Below, piece after piece: positions 43,958-52,963 of a DNA stretch of 64,000 bases. Source of the DNA: an uncultured Bacilli bacterium (GTDB taxonomy: Bacteria > Bacillota_I > Bacilli_A > RFN20 > DUOF01); NCBI GenBank assembly GCA_934183255.1, contig CAKPSD010000001.1, positions 62,001 through 126,000 of the forward strand, written 5' to 3'. The translations under genes were made by a program, and so were the position numbers. The notes beneath the pieces are model-generated. The model was not told the origin of the DNA. It saw only the letters and a list, made by a program, of their open reading frames with translations, and searched no databases. The stretch's first letter is position 1. Each line of letters opens with the position of its first letter.

Positions 43958-45559
43958 ATGTATAAAGTATTAAATGTTAATGGCTATGAAGAAATTATGA
44001 AAAAATATCACCTTTCATCCCTAGCTTCAAAAGTATTAGTTAATAGAAATATAGAATTAGTTAGTAAAATAGAAGAAAAAAGTTCATATGATTATAAGGA
44101 TATGGATAAAGTTGTTAGTTCTATTTTGAAAGCAATTAGTGATAAAAAGAAAATTGTTATATATGGTGACTATGATGTTGATGGTATATGTTCAGTGTCT
44201 ATTTTATATAGAACATTTAAATTATTAAATTATGATGTTGGTTATTATGTTCCTAATAGATATGAGGATGGATATGGTTTAAATGTTAATAGAGTAGAAC
44301 AATTTTATGATAAAGGATATTCTTTAATTATATGTGTTGATAATGGTATTAAAGCATTTGATGCTATAGAAAAAGCTAAGGAAAAAGGAATAGATGTAAT
44401 TGTTTTAGATCATCATAGTAAAGAAGAAACTTTACCTAATTTTGATTTATGTTTACATCCTGAATATTCTATGTTTAGTGAGTATAACATGTGTGGTGCT
44501 TCAATTTGTTATTATGTATCTAAAGCGTTACTTGCTAGTAGAGATGATGTGTGTTTAGCATTAGCGGGTATTGCTACAATTGGAGATGTTATGCCTCTTG
44601 TTGGACAAAATAAGTTACTAGTAAAAGAATCTTTAGATATTTTAAATAAACTTAAGTATAAATCTATTAATTTATTAAATTCTAATCAAAAACAATATGA
44701 TGAAAATGTAATAGGAATGCAAATTGTTCCAAAGCTTAATTCTATTGGTAGAATGTGTAGGGGAACTATTATTAATAAATTAATAACTTATTTAACTAGT
44801 AGTGATTTAAAAGAAATTGAAAATATAGCAAGTTTTATTGAAAAGACTAATGCTAGTAGGAGAGTTATTACAGAAGAATATTTTACTAAGTTAGATAAAA
44901 AAGAATATAAAGATAAAATAATTGTTGAAAAAAATGATGATATGCTAGAGGGTATTAATGGTATAATTGCAGCGCATTTTCTTAATAAATATAAATTGCC
45001 ATCTATTATATTTTCTTTAGATGAATCTAAGGAGTTTTATAAGGGAAGTGCTAGATCATTAAAGAGTTTTAATATTATTGAATTAATTAAAAAGAGTAAA
45101 TATGTAGAGCTTTATGGTGGTCATAAAGGTGCTGCTGGATTAACTATTAAGAAAGAAAATTATGAGAATTTTAAAAATGAAATAATTGAATTATGTAAAG
45201 ATAATGAATATGAAGATGATGTATTAGAGGTAATTGAAGTTAATAGTGATGAGTTATCTTATAAATCATATTTAGATTTATTAAAGCTATCTCCTTTTGG
45301 AGAAGAAAATCCAAATCCTTTATTTATTTTAAAAAATATTAATAAAAATGATATGAAAATGAGTAAGGATGGTAAACATATTTTATTAAATATAAATAAT
45401 GATACAAATTTAGTAGGTTTTGACTTAGTTAAAGATTTAAATAATGATATTATTAGTTATGATGTGATATTTAAATTAGAACCTAATAATTTATATTCTA
45501 ATAAAATAACATGTAAGTGTATAAAAATGGAGGTTAGTGAAGTATGTATGAAGAAATAG
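43958..45559 (+). CDS. recJ: Single-stranded-DNA-specific exonuclease RecJ
   Basis: The 533-residue DHH phosphoesterase has motif I IYGDYDVDGICS, CVDNGIKAFD (motif II), VLDHHS (motif III), GIATIGDVMPL (motif IV) and the DHHA1 motif LYGGHKGAAGLTI. It trims 5' ends of single-stranded DNA in recombination and repair. It is shorter than the Bacillus enzyme (about 790) and ends after the OB fold. It overlaps rel by 16 bp. Confidence 0.93.
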   Translation: MYKVLNVNGYEEIMKKYHLSSLASKVLVNRNIELVSKIEEKSSYDYKDMDKVVSSILKAISDKKKIVIYGDYDVDGICSVSILYRTFKLLNYDVGYYVPNRYEDGYGLNVNRVEQFYDKGYSLIICVDNGIKAFDAIEKAKEKGIDVIVLDHHSKEETLPNFDLCLHPEYSMFSEYNMCGASICYYVSKALLASRDDVCLALAGIATIGDVMPLVGQNKLLVKESLDILNKLKYKSINLLNSNQKQYDENVIGMQIVPKLNSIGRMCRGTIINKLITYLTSSDLKEIENIASFIEKTNASRRVITEEYFTKLDKKEYKDKIIVEKNDDMLEGINGIIAAHFLNKYKLPSIIFSLDESKEFYKGSARSLKSFNIIELIKKSKYVELYGGHKGAAGLTIKKENYENFKNEIIELCKDNEYEDDVLEVIEVNSDELSYKSYLDLLKLSPFGEENPNPLFILKNINKNDMKMSKDGKHILLNINNDTNLVGFDLVKDLNNDIISYDVIFKLEPNNLYSNKITCKCIKMEVSEVCMKK

Positions 45560-47691
45560 TAAATGAATTAAAATCATATTTAAGTGAAGAAGAAGTAAAT
45601 ACATTTAAAAAGTGTTATGATGTTAGCACTAAAGAGTACGCTAATAAAATGCTTTTTAATAAAATTAATATGTTAGAGTATATTAATAAAGTTATTTTAT
45701 GTTTAAGTAAATATCAAGTTGGTTTATCTAGTATTTTATCATGTCTTTTATTAAAAACTGATAATATTAATTATTCATATATTGCTAGAGAATATGGTGA
45801 AGAAGTTAGTACAATGCTGGATGCACTTGTTAGAATAGATAATGTTAAGGAAAAAACTAATAATGAAATAGACAATGAAAATTATCGTAAGATATTTGTT
45901 GCACTTGCTAAAGATTATAGAGTTTTAATTATAAGAATGGTAATGCAACAAGAATTAATGAAATATTTAGATTTATTTGATGAAGATTTTCAAAAGAAAG
46001 TTGCTAGAGAAACATTAGATGTTTATTCTCCAATTGCGCATAGACTAGGTATGTCTAAGCTTAAGAGTTCTTTAGAAAACATGTCTATTTATTACTTAGA
46101 AAGAGAAAAATATTTATATATTCAAGATATGTTAAAGCAAAAAAGCGAAGAAAGACAAAGTAAAGTGGATTCAATGATTGTTAAGATTAAAGCTTTAATG
46201 GATGAACATCATATTCCTTATTATAGTATTAAAGGTAGACCAAAAGAAATATATAGTATTTATAATAAGATGGTTAAAAAACACTTAGAATTTGATGAAT
46301 TGTATGATTTACTAGCTTTACGTGTTATTACAGAAACTGAAGTAAATTGCTATGAAATACTTGGGTATATACATGCTGTTTATAAGCCTATTAATGGTAA
46401 GTTTAAAGATTATATAGCTGTACCTAAGAGCAACATGTATCAATCTTTGCATACATCAATTGTAGCAGATGATGGTAATATTTATGAAATTCAAATTCGC
46501 ACTAAAAAGATGGATGAATGGGCAGAGAGTGGTGTTGCGGCACATTGGAAGTATAAAGAAGGAGATAAAGGTAATCAAGCCGAAATAGAGGAAAAACTAC
46601 ATTTCTTTAGAGAATTTATTAATGATAATAATGATTCTAAAGAAAATGAAGAATATGTAGAAAGCTTAACTAAGGAGATATTTGAATCTAGTATTTATGT
46701 TATGTCTCCTAGAGGAAAGGTTGTAGAATTACCGGTTGGATCTTGCCCAATTGATTTTGCATATAGAATTCATAGTAAAGTTGGTCATAGTTGTGTTGGT
46801 GCTTTAATTAATGGAGTTATGATGCCTCTTAATACTGAACTTAAAACTGGTGATGTAGTAGAAATTAAAACATCTAAAATACATACTGAACCTAGTGAAG
46901 GTTGGTTACAATTTGTTAAAAGTAGCTATGCTAAGAATATTATTAGAAAAGAATTACAAAAAATTAATCAAGTAGAATTTAGAAATGAATTAGAAGACAA
47001 AGGTAAAGCTTTACTTAATGAAGAAGCTAAAAATAAAAATGTTACTGATAAGGAATTAGAGGAAGCATTTAGTGATATTGAGTTTTTACAACAATTTGGT
47101 GCTAAAAAAGTGGAGGATTTATATTTTGTTGTATCTAATAGAACAGTAAACCCTATTAATGTTATTGATAAAGTGAAAAATAGAAGAGCTAATAATACTC
47201 CAGTATTTGAGTTTAAAAAGAAAAATATTAAAGCTAGTAATAGTGAAGGGATAATTGTAAAAGGAATTGATTCAATAAAAGTAGAGTTATCTCAATGTTG
47301 TTGTCCAATTCCTGGTGATGAAATTATTGGCTATATTTCTAGAGGAAAGGGTGTTAAAGTTCATAGAGCTAATTGTCCTACACTTAAAACATTGCAACCT
47401 AGATTTATAGAGGTTAGTTGGGATGAAAGAGTATTAGATAATGTACAACATCAAGTAGATTTAATTATAAGAGCTAGTGATAGAGCTAATTTACTTGTAG
47501 AAATAATGAATACTCTTAGTGTTTTAAAGATAACTACTTTAGAACTTAATGCTGTTTCTCATAAAGAAAACTTAAATGCATCTGTTCAATTATCTATAAT
47601 GGTAAAAGATGGTGAGCAATATAAGAATGTAGAAAATGCTTTAAAGAACATTAGTGGTGTATATGAAGTTGAAAGGACTACTAGAAACTAA
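45544..47691 (+). CDS. rel: Rel/RelA family (p)ppGpp synthetase with a degenerate hydrolase domain
   Basis: The 715-residue protein has the full Rel order: HD-like domain (20-180), synthetase domain (KGRPKEIYSIYNKM, KFKDYIAVPKSNMYQSLHT, YEIQIRTKKMDEWAE), TGS domain (IYVMSPRGKVVELPVG), zinc-finger region (CCCPIPGDEIIGYI, VHRANCP) and a C-terminal ACT domain. The HD domain has lost its signature. HDVVED is replaced by CLLLKT (67-72) and LADRLHN by MVMQQEL (132-138). The enzyme should therefore make but not break down (p)ppGpp. The Shine-Dalgarno GGAGG lies inside recJ. Confidence 0.95.
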   Translation: MYEEIVNELKSYLSEEEVNTFKKCYDVSTKEYANKMLFNKINMLEYINKVILCLSKYQVGLSSILSCLLLKTDNINYSYIAREYGEEVSTMLDALVRIDNVKEKTNNEIDNENYRKIFVALAKDYRVLIIRMVMQQELMKYLDLFDEDFQKKVARETLDVYSPIAHRLGMSKLKSSLENMSIYYLEREKYLYIQDMLKQKSEERQSKVDSMIVKIKALMDEHHIPYYSIKGRPKEIYSIYNKMVKKHLEFDELYDLLALRVITETEVNCYEILGYIHAVYKPINGKFKDYIAVPKSNMYQSLHTSIVADDGNIYEIQIRTKKMDEWAESGVAAHWKYKEGDKGNQAEIEEKLHFFREFINDNNDSKENEEYVESLTKEIFESSIYVMSPRGKVVELPVGSCPIDFAYRIHSKVGHSCVGALINGVMMPLNTELKTGDVVEIKTSKIHTEPSEGWLQFVKSSYAKNIIRKELQKINQVEFRNELEDKGKALLNEEAKNKNVTDKELEEAFSDIEFLQQFGAKKVEDLYFVVSNRTVNPINVIDKVKNRRANNTPVFEFKKKNIKASNSEGIIVKGIDSIKVELSQCCCPIPGDEIIGYISRGKGVKVHRANCPTLKTLQPRFIEVSWDERVLDNVQHQVDLIIRASDRANLLVEIMNTLSVLKITTLELNAVSHKENLNASVQLSIMVKDGEQYKNVENALKNISGVYEVERTTRN

Positions 47692-48491
47692 TGAAGGAAA
47701 GATTAGATGTTTTTCTAGTTAATAAAAAGATGTATGAAACTAGAAATAAAGCTCAAAATGCAATAGAAAGTGGAGATATTAAAGTAGATAATAAGATTAT
47801 TACTTCTTCATCTTTTAAGGTTAGTGAAAATAATAAGGTTGAGATAGTTTCTAATAGTTTACCTTATGTTTCTAGAGGTGGATTAAAACTAGAAAAAGCA
47901 TTAAAAGTCTTTAATATAAATTGTGAAAATAAAATAGTTTTAGATATAGGTGCTAGTACTGGTGGTTTTACTGATTGTTGTTTGCAAAATAAAGCAAAAA
48001 AAGTATATGCATTAGATGTTGGAGAAAATCAGCTTCATGAATCATTAAAGAATGATAATAGAGTTATTAGTTTAGAAAAAACAAACTTTAGAAATATTAA
48101 TATAGAAGAATTTAAAAATTATAATATTGATTTGGTAGTTGTAGATGTTTCTTTTATATCTTTATCATATATATTTGAAAATGTTTCTAAAATATTAAAT
48201 AAAGATAAATGCTTAATTGCTTTAATAAAGCCTCAATTTGAAACTAATAAGAAAGAACATAATAAAAATGGAGTAGTTAATAATCCAAAAATTCATTTTG
48301 AAGTTATAAAAAATGTTATTAGTTACGCTAATAAATATGACTTGTATTTAAATAAATTAGATAGTTCTCCAATAAGAGGAGATAAATCTGGAAATATTGA
48401 ATATATTAGTTTATTTACTTTTAATAAGGATAATATCTGTAATGAAAACATAAAGTGTGTTATAAATAATGCTTTTAATAAAGATATTTGA
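47691..48491 (+). CDS. tlyA: TlyA-family rRNA 2'-O-methyltransferase (YqxC-like)
   Basis: The 266-residue protein has an S4 RNA-binding domain at the start (ERLDVFLVNKKMYETRNKAQ) and a FtsJ/RrmJ methyltransferase domain with VLDIGASTGGFTDCCLQ (SAM site), VVDVSFISL and LIALIKPQFE. TlyA methylates 16S and 23S rRNA. It overlaps the rel stop by one base. In Bacillus the homologue yqxC precedes ahrC and recN; the arginine repressor gene is missing here. Confidence 0.93.
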   Translation: MKERLDVFLVNKKMYETRNKAQNAIESGDIKVDNKIITSSSFKVSENNKVEIVSNSLPYVSRGGLKLEKALKVFNINCENKIVLDIGASTGGFTDCCLQNKAKKVYALDVGENQLHESLKNDNRVISLEKTNFRNINIEEFKNYNIDLVVVDVSFISLSYIFENVSKILNKDKCLIALIKPQFETNKKEHNKNGVVNNPKIHFEVIKNVISYANKYDLYLNKLDSSPIRGDKSGNIEYISLFTFNKDNICNENIKCVINNAFNKDI

Positions 48492-48516
48492 ATAAACTTT
48501 ATTTAAATATCTTTTT
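48481..48516 (+). terminator. Terminator overlapping the tlyA stop codon
   Basis: AGATATTTGAATAAA and TTTATTTAAATATCT form a long A/T stem followed by T5. Confidence 0.6.
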
Positions 48517-48579
48517 ATTATATAATTAAATGCGTAAAAATAAGAATATTCATTGTATATATATTATTGGGGTGAGATA

Positions 48580-50217
48580 ATGCTTAAAGAATTAACAATT
48601 AAAAATTTTGCAATAATAGAAGATTTAGATATCACTTTTAATAATGGTATGAGTGTGTTTTTAGGAGAAACTGGAGCAGGTAAGTCTATTATTATAGATG
48701 CTTTTTCTTTACTTCTTGGATATAGGGCTGACACTACTAAAGTTAGAAATGGAGAAAGTAGAGCAATTGTTGAGGCAATTATAGAGTTTAATGAAGTTTC
48801 AAGTGATTTAGAGGAATATAAGGATAATGGTAATTTATTTACTTTTACTAGAATTATTAATAGTGATTCTAATAGTATTTGTAAGATTAATGGTATTACT
48901 GTTAATATGACTACATTAAAGAATACACTTGGTAAAAAAGTTAATTTATATTCTCAACATGATTTATTTTATTTATTAGATTCTAAGTTTCATTTGAGTC
49001 TATTAGATAAATTTGGTGGTAAAGAATTAGAGAATATAAAAGAAAAATATGAAAAAAGTTATGATTTATATATGGAAAAACTTAATTATTTTAATAAGTT
49101 AAGTAAAGAGCAAGTTAATGAAGATTTAGATTATTTAAAATATCAATTAAAAGAAATTGAAGATATTGATGTTAAAGAAAATGAAATTGAAGAATTAGAA
49201 CTTCAAAAAGAACGTATTAATAAGTTTAATAAGATAAATACTAATGTTAATGGTGCAATTAATATTCTTGATGGAGATAAGGGGATAAATGAATTATTAT
49301 ATGAAGTTAAACATTGTTTGAGTAATGTTAGTGATGATCCTATGTTTAGCGAATATGAAAATAAAATCATTGAGTTATATGAAAATAGTAAAGATTTAGC
49401 TAGTAGTTTGAAGAGTTCTTTTAATTCTTTAGATATTGATGAATCTAAGTTAAGTTATATAGAGGATAGATTATTTAAAATTAACAAATTAAAGAGAAAA
49501 TATGGTAATACATATGAAGAAATAATGAATGCTAAAAAGGAATATGAAGATAAGATTAATTTATGCGATAATCGTGAATTTATAATACAAGAATTAGAAA
49601 ATGAAATTAATAATATTAAAAAAGATACTTTGAATATTGCTAATAAACTTACTAGTAAAAGAAAAGAAATAGCATTAGTGCTTGAAAAAGATATTATGAA
49701 AGAATTAAAAGATTTGTATTTAGATAAAACGATATTTAAAGTTGATTTTAAAAATATTGAATTTAACAAATCAGGACAAGATAAAGTAGAGTTTTTAATT
49801 TCTACGAATGTAGGGGAAAATTTAAAACCTCTTAGTTTAGTTGCAAGTGGAGGAGAAGCATCTAGAATTACATTAGCAATTAATGTAGTGTTTAACGATA
49901 TATTTGATATATCTCTTGCTATATTTGATGAAGTTGATAGTGGTGTTAGTGGGAAAGTTGCTACTAGTATTGGAGAAAAGATTAAACAATTATCTAAAAA
50001 ATATCAGACTTTAGTTATTTCTCATTTACCACAAGTTTTAGCTTTTGCAGATAACTTCTACTACGTTTATAAAGAAACATTTAATAATAAAACTAAATCA
50101 TTTGTTAAATTATTAGATAAAAATGAAAAAATATATGAACTTGCAAAAATATTAAGTGGAAGCGATTTACCTTCAGATAAATTTATTGAAAATGCAAAAG
50201 AATTATTAAATAAATAG
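48580..50217 (+). CDS. recN: DNA repair protein RecN
   Basis: The 545-residue SMC-like ATPase has Walker A FLGETGAGKSIIIDA near residue 35, a long coiled coil, signature LVASGGEASRITLAI and Walker B AIFDEVDSGVSGKVA. It gathers DNA ends at double-strand breaks. The start is ATG 48580 with Shine-Dalgarno GGGGTGAG; the upstream in-frame ATG lacks one. Its place before spoIVB matches Bacillus. Confidence 0.97.
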   Translation: MLKELTIKNFAIIEDLDITFNNGMSVFLGETGAGKSIIIDAFSLLLGYRADTTKVRNGESRAIVEAIIEFNEVSSDLEEYKDNGNLFTFTRIINSDSNSICKINGITVNMTTLKNTLGKKVNLYSQHDLFYLLDSKFHLSLLDKFGGKELENIKEKYEKSYDLYMEKLNYFNKLSKEQVNEDLDYLKYQLKEIEDIDVKENEIEELELQKERINKFNKINTNVNGAINILDGDKGINELLYEVKHCLSNVSDDPMFSEYENKIIELYENSKDLASSLKSSFNSLDIDESKLSYIEDRLFKINKLKRKYGNTYEEIMNAKKEYEDKINLCDNREFIIQELENEINNIKKDTLNIANKLTSKRKEIALVLEKDIMKELKDLYLDKTIFKVDFKNIEFNKSGQDKVEFLISTNVGENLKPLSLVASGGEASRITLAINVVFNDIFDISLAIFDEVDSGVSGKVATSIGEKIKQLSKKYQTLVISHLPQVLAFADNFYYVYKETFNNKTKSFVKLLDKNEKIYELAKILSGSDLPSDKFIENAKELLNK

Positions 50218-50353
50218 AAATTAATGTAAAATTTATATTTTCTTAGAAAATCAAGACTTTTTTTAAGAAGTTAAATATTGGAAGTTTTAAAAAAGTATTA
50301 AGGTTAAAAATAAGATTGTAATCTTGCTTTCCTTTTTTTGAAAGGAGAATTTG

Positions 50354-51370
50354 ATGCCTAAAAGAAGTGGATTACTTACATTATTTTTAACCTTTTTTAT
50401 GGCTATTACTTCACCAGTTGCTATACTTGCAAAAGATCTTGTTATCGGAGGACAAAATATAGGAATTGAACTTAAAAGTAACGGGCTATTAATATCAGGT
50501 ACATATGATGTAAAACAAAATGGAAAAATTTATAATCCTAAAAGCGACAGTGATATTAGAAAAGGAGATTTAATTGTTGGCATAGATGAGAATAGAATTA
50601 CTTCACTAAATGATCTAGCAACTATTTTAAAGAAAGAATATGCTGACAAGGATAGTGCAAAAATTACAATACTTAGAGATGGTATTACTTATAGTAAGGT
50701 ATTAAAGTTAATTAAAGATAATTATGGAAATATAAAGACAGGTTTATTTATTAAAGAAAGATTATTAGGTATTGGCACTATTACATATTATGATGAAGAA
50801 ACGCATACATATGGAGCTTTGGGACATGAGATGAATGATGCTAGTTATAGCCCGAGCATAGATTTGTCTTTTGGTACTATTTATTCTAGTGATGTAACTT
50901 TAATTAGAAAGAGTAAGAATGGAAATCCAGGAGAAAAAATAGCAACCATAAATGAAGATGAAATACTAGGTGAAGTAGTAAAAAATAACGAATATGGTAT
51001 TTATGGAAAGTATAGTGTTAATGTAGATGATTATATTTCCTTAGAAGTTGGTAAAAAAGAAGATGTTAAGCTTGGAAATGCTCAAATATGGACGGTTATC
51101 CATGGTGACAAAGTAGAAAAATTTGATATAGAGATAGTGAGTGTAAAGAAACAAGCAAAACAAGGTATTAAAGGTATTTCATTTAAAGTAGTAGATAAGA
51201 GGCTTTTAGATACAACAAATGGCATTGTAGCGGGAATGAGTGGATCTCCAATTATTCAGGATAATAAGATTATAGGTGCTGTTACTCATGTATTAGTAGA
51301 TAAAGTAGAGTATGGTTATGGTATTTTTATTGAATGGATGATAGAAGAGTCAAATAACCTTAATGGTTGA
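50354..51370 (+). CDS. spoIVB: SpoIVB serine peptidase (S55), sigma-K checkpoint protease
   Basis: The 338-residue protein has an N-terminal membrane anchor (residues 7-26), a PDZ domain (about 30-120, DIRKGDLIVGIDENRI) and the S55 catalytic domain with GIGTITYYD, the catalytic histidine in YGALGHEMND and the serine in GIVAGMSGSPIIQ. In Bacillus it is made in the forespore, crosses into the intermembrane space and triggers pro-sigma-K processing. ATG 50354 follows AAAGGAG. In Bacillus spo0A comes next, but here a terminator and spoIIGA follow. Confidence 0.95.
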   Translation: MPKRSGLLTLFLTFFMAITSPVAILAKDLVIGGQNIGIELKSNGLLISGTYDVKQNGKIYNPKSDSDIRKGDLIVGIDENRITSLNDLATILKKEYADKDSAKITILRDGITYSKVLKLIKDNYGNIKTGLFIKERLLGIGTITYYDEETHTYGALGHEMNDASYSPSIDLSFGTIYSSDVTLIRKSKNGNPGEKIATINEDEILGEVVKNNEYGIYGKYSVNVDDYISLEVGKKEDVKLGNAQIWTVIHGDKVEKFDIEIVSVKKQAKQGIKGISFKVVDKRLLDTTNGIVAGMSGSPIIQDNKIIGAVTHVLVDKVEYGYGIFIEWMIEESNNLNG

Positions 51371-51374
51371 ATAT

Positions 51375-51407
51375 AGCCTAGAAAAAATAATTTCTAGGCT
51401 TTTTTTC
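51375..51407 (+). terminator. Terminator after spoIVB
   Basis: AGCCTAGAAA / TTTCTAGGCT perfect stem followed by T7. Confidence 0.92.
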
Positions 51408-51412
51408 TATAA

Positions 51413-51446
51413 ATCGACATTTTATTTATGATAAAAAACATACAAT
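51413..51446 (+). promoter_or_regulatory. Promoter of spoIIGA with a Spo0A-box-like sequence
   Basis: ATCGACA at 51413-51419 is one base from the 0A-box complement TTCGACA, and TACAAT at 51441-51446 is a fair -10 box. No good -35 hexamer is present. In Bacillus the spoIIG promoter is also activated by Spo0A bound close to the -35 region. Confidence 0.45.
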
Positions 51447-51463
51447 TTTAACAGGTGAGTGGA

Positions 51464-52195
51464 ATGAATGCATATATAGATATATCTTTTATTTTTCATT
51501 TAATAATATGTTTAACTAGTATTAGATTTATGAAAATAATATCTAATAGTAAACTTAATAAAAAACAAATTATTATTTTAGAAATAACAAGTGTTGTTTT
51601 ATATGTGAATGTTTTATTATTTCCTAATATCAGTATTTATCTTAATTTATTTTATTATATTTTATTATTTTTTATTTTCTTTAAAGGAAAATTTATAGTT
51701 CCTTTATTTACATATCTTTTTTCTTATTATGGAATAATTTCAATAATTAGAATATTTACTAGTAATATATATTTTTATAAATATATTCCAATGATCTTTA
51801 TGCCTTCTTCATTTTTTTATGTATTAATTAGTCCTTTATTATTAATTATTATAAATTTAATTACTAAGAGCATTAAATCATTAATTATGTTAAAAAAATA
51901 TCGTTATAATGTGAAATTAACTTTAAATGATAAAAGCTATGAAACTAGTGCTTATTTTGATAGTGGTAATACTCTTAAATATAAAGAACTGCCTGTTATT
52001 TTTTTAACTAACGAAATGAAAGATAAAAATGTTATGTATGAAAGAATGTTAGTTAATGGGATAGGGAGGGAATACAGCGAGTATATTAAAGGTAAAATAT
52101 TATTTGATAATAAAGAAAAAGATGTTTATTTTGCTTATGTAAGAAAGAAAAGTTTTAATGGTTGTAAATGCTTGTTAAATGTTTATTTGTTATAA
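51464..52195 (+). CDS. spoIIGA: SpoIIGA, sigma-E processing aspartic protease
   Basis: The 243-residue protein has five or so transmembrane helices in the first 135 residues and a cytoplasmic aspartic-protease-like domain with AYFDSGNTLKYKELPVI, whose Asp166 aligns with the catalytic DSGN of SpoIIGA. It cleaves the propeptide of SigE after contact with the SpoIIR signal. The end is shorter than in Bacillus. It lies directly before sigE, as in other sporulating Firmicutes. Start ATG 51464, Shine-Dalgarno AGGTGAG. Confidence 0.9.
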   Translation: MNAYIDISFIFHLIICLTSIRFMKIISNSKLNKKQIIILEITSVVLYVNVLLFPNISIYLNLFYYILLFFIFFKGKFIVPLFTYLFSYYGIISIIRIFTSNIYFYKYIPMIFMPSSFFYVLISPLLLIIINLITKSIKSLIMLKKYRYNVKLTLNDKSYETSAYFDSGNTLKYKELPVIFLTNEMKDKNVMYERMLVNGIGREYSEYIKGKILFDNKEKDVYFAYVRKKSFNGCKCLLNVYLL

Positions 52196-52211
52196 AATGG
52201 GGGAAAAGAAA

Positions 52212-52907
52212 ATGATTGTTTTAGAAAAATTAAAAAGTTTAATTAGAAAGTTCTTTTTAGATGGTGATGTTTATTATATTAATGGAAGTGAAACTTTATT
52301 ACCTCCTTTAGAAAAGGAAGAAGAAGCAGAATTATTAGAGAGAAGCAATAAAGGTGATATAAAAGCTAGAAATAAACTTATTGAGCATAATCTTAGATTA
52401 GTGGTATATGTAGCAAAAAGATTTGAAACTAATTCTTTTAATTTAGAGGATTTGATTAGTATAGGTACAATGGGTTTAATTAAGGCTATTACTACTTTTA
52501 AAGCAGATAAAAATATTAAACTTGCTACCTATGCTTCTAGGTGTATAGAAAATGAAATATTAATGTTTCTTAGAAAAAAATCAAAAATGAAAGTAGAGGT
52601 ATCATTAGATGAACCTTTAAAGATGGATAGTGATGGTAATGAGTTATTACTTAGTGATGTTTTGGGTAGCGATTCTAATGAAATTAGTGAAAACTTAGTA
52701 ATGGATGAAAAAAAAGAAAAATTGTATAAAGCTATTGAAACACTTAGACCTAGAGAAAAATTAATTTTAAAGATGAGATTTGGTTTATTTGATTGTGAGG
52801 AAATGACTCAAAAGGATGTTGCGGATACTTTGGGTATTTCTCAATCCTATATATCAAGATTAGAGAAAAGAATTATTAAAAAATTACAAAATAAAATGAT
52901 TAAATAG
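52212..52907 (+). CDS. sigE: RNA polymerase sigma-E factor (mother cell, pro-form)
   Basis: The 231-residue sigma-70 family protein has region 2 (NLRLVVYVAKRFETN, LEDLISIGTMGLIKAI, LATYASRCIENEILMFLR) and region 4 (EEMTQKDVADTLGISQSYISRLEKRIIKKLQ), both very close to Bacillus SigE. A basic amphipathic pro-region (KLKSLIRKFFLDGD) precedes VYYINGSE, the place where SpoIIGA cuts in Bacillus. The pro-region is about 19 residues, shorter than the 27 of Bacillus. The start ATG 52212 has a GGGGGAAAAG Shine-Dalgarno. Confidence 0.94.
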   Translation: MIVLEKLKSLIRKFFLDGDVYYINGSETLLPPLEKEEEAELLERSNKGDIKARNKLIEHNLRLVVYVAKRFETNSFNLEDLISIGTMGLIKAITTFKADKNIKLATYASRCIENEILMFLRKKSKMKVEVSLDEPLKMDSDGNELLLSDVLGSDSNEISENLVMDEKKEKLYKAIETLRPREKLILKMRFGLFDCEEMTQKDVADTLGISQSYISRLEKRIIKKLQNKMIK

Positions 52908-52912
52908 TAATT

Positions 52913-52941
52913 GAATAAATTTGTTTTTATAGGGAATACTC
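52913..52941 (+). promoter_or_regulatory. Possible forespore (sigma-F/sigma-G) promoter of sigG
   Basis: GAATA at 52913-52917 resembles the -35 GYWTA and GGGAATACTC at 52932-52941 fits the -10 GGnrAnAnTw at all but the last base, with a 14-base spacer. It lies in the sigE-sigG gap, where Bacillus has its sigma-F/G promoter. Confidence 0.4.
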
Positions 52942-52963
52942 CTACTAGAAAGTGGGAGATATT

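Noticed and set aside
50218..50353. Forespore promoter upstream of spoIVB
   Set aside because: I searched for a GYWTA/GGnrAnAnTw pair and found only weak -10 matches with no -35 at the right spacing.
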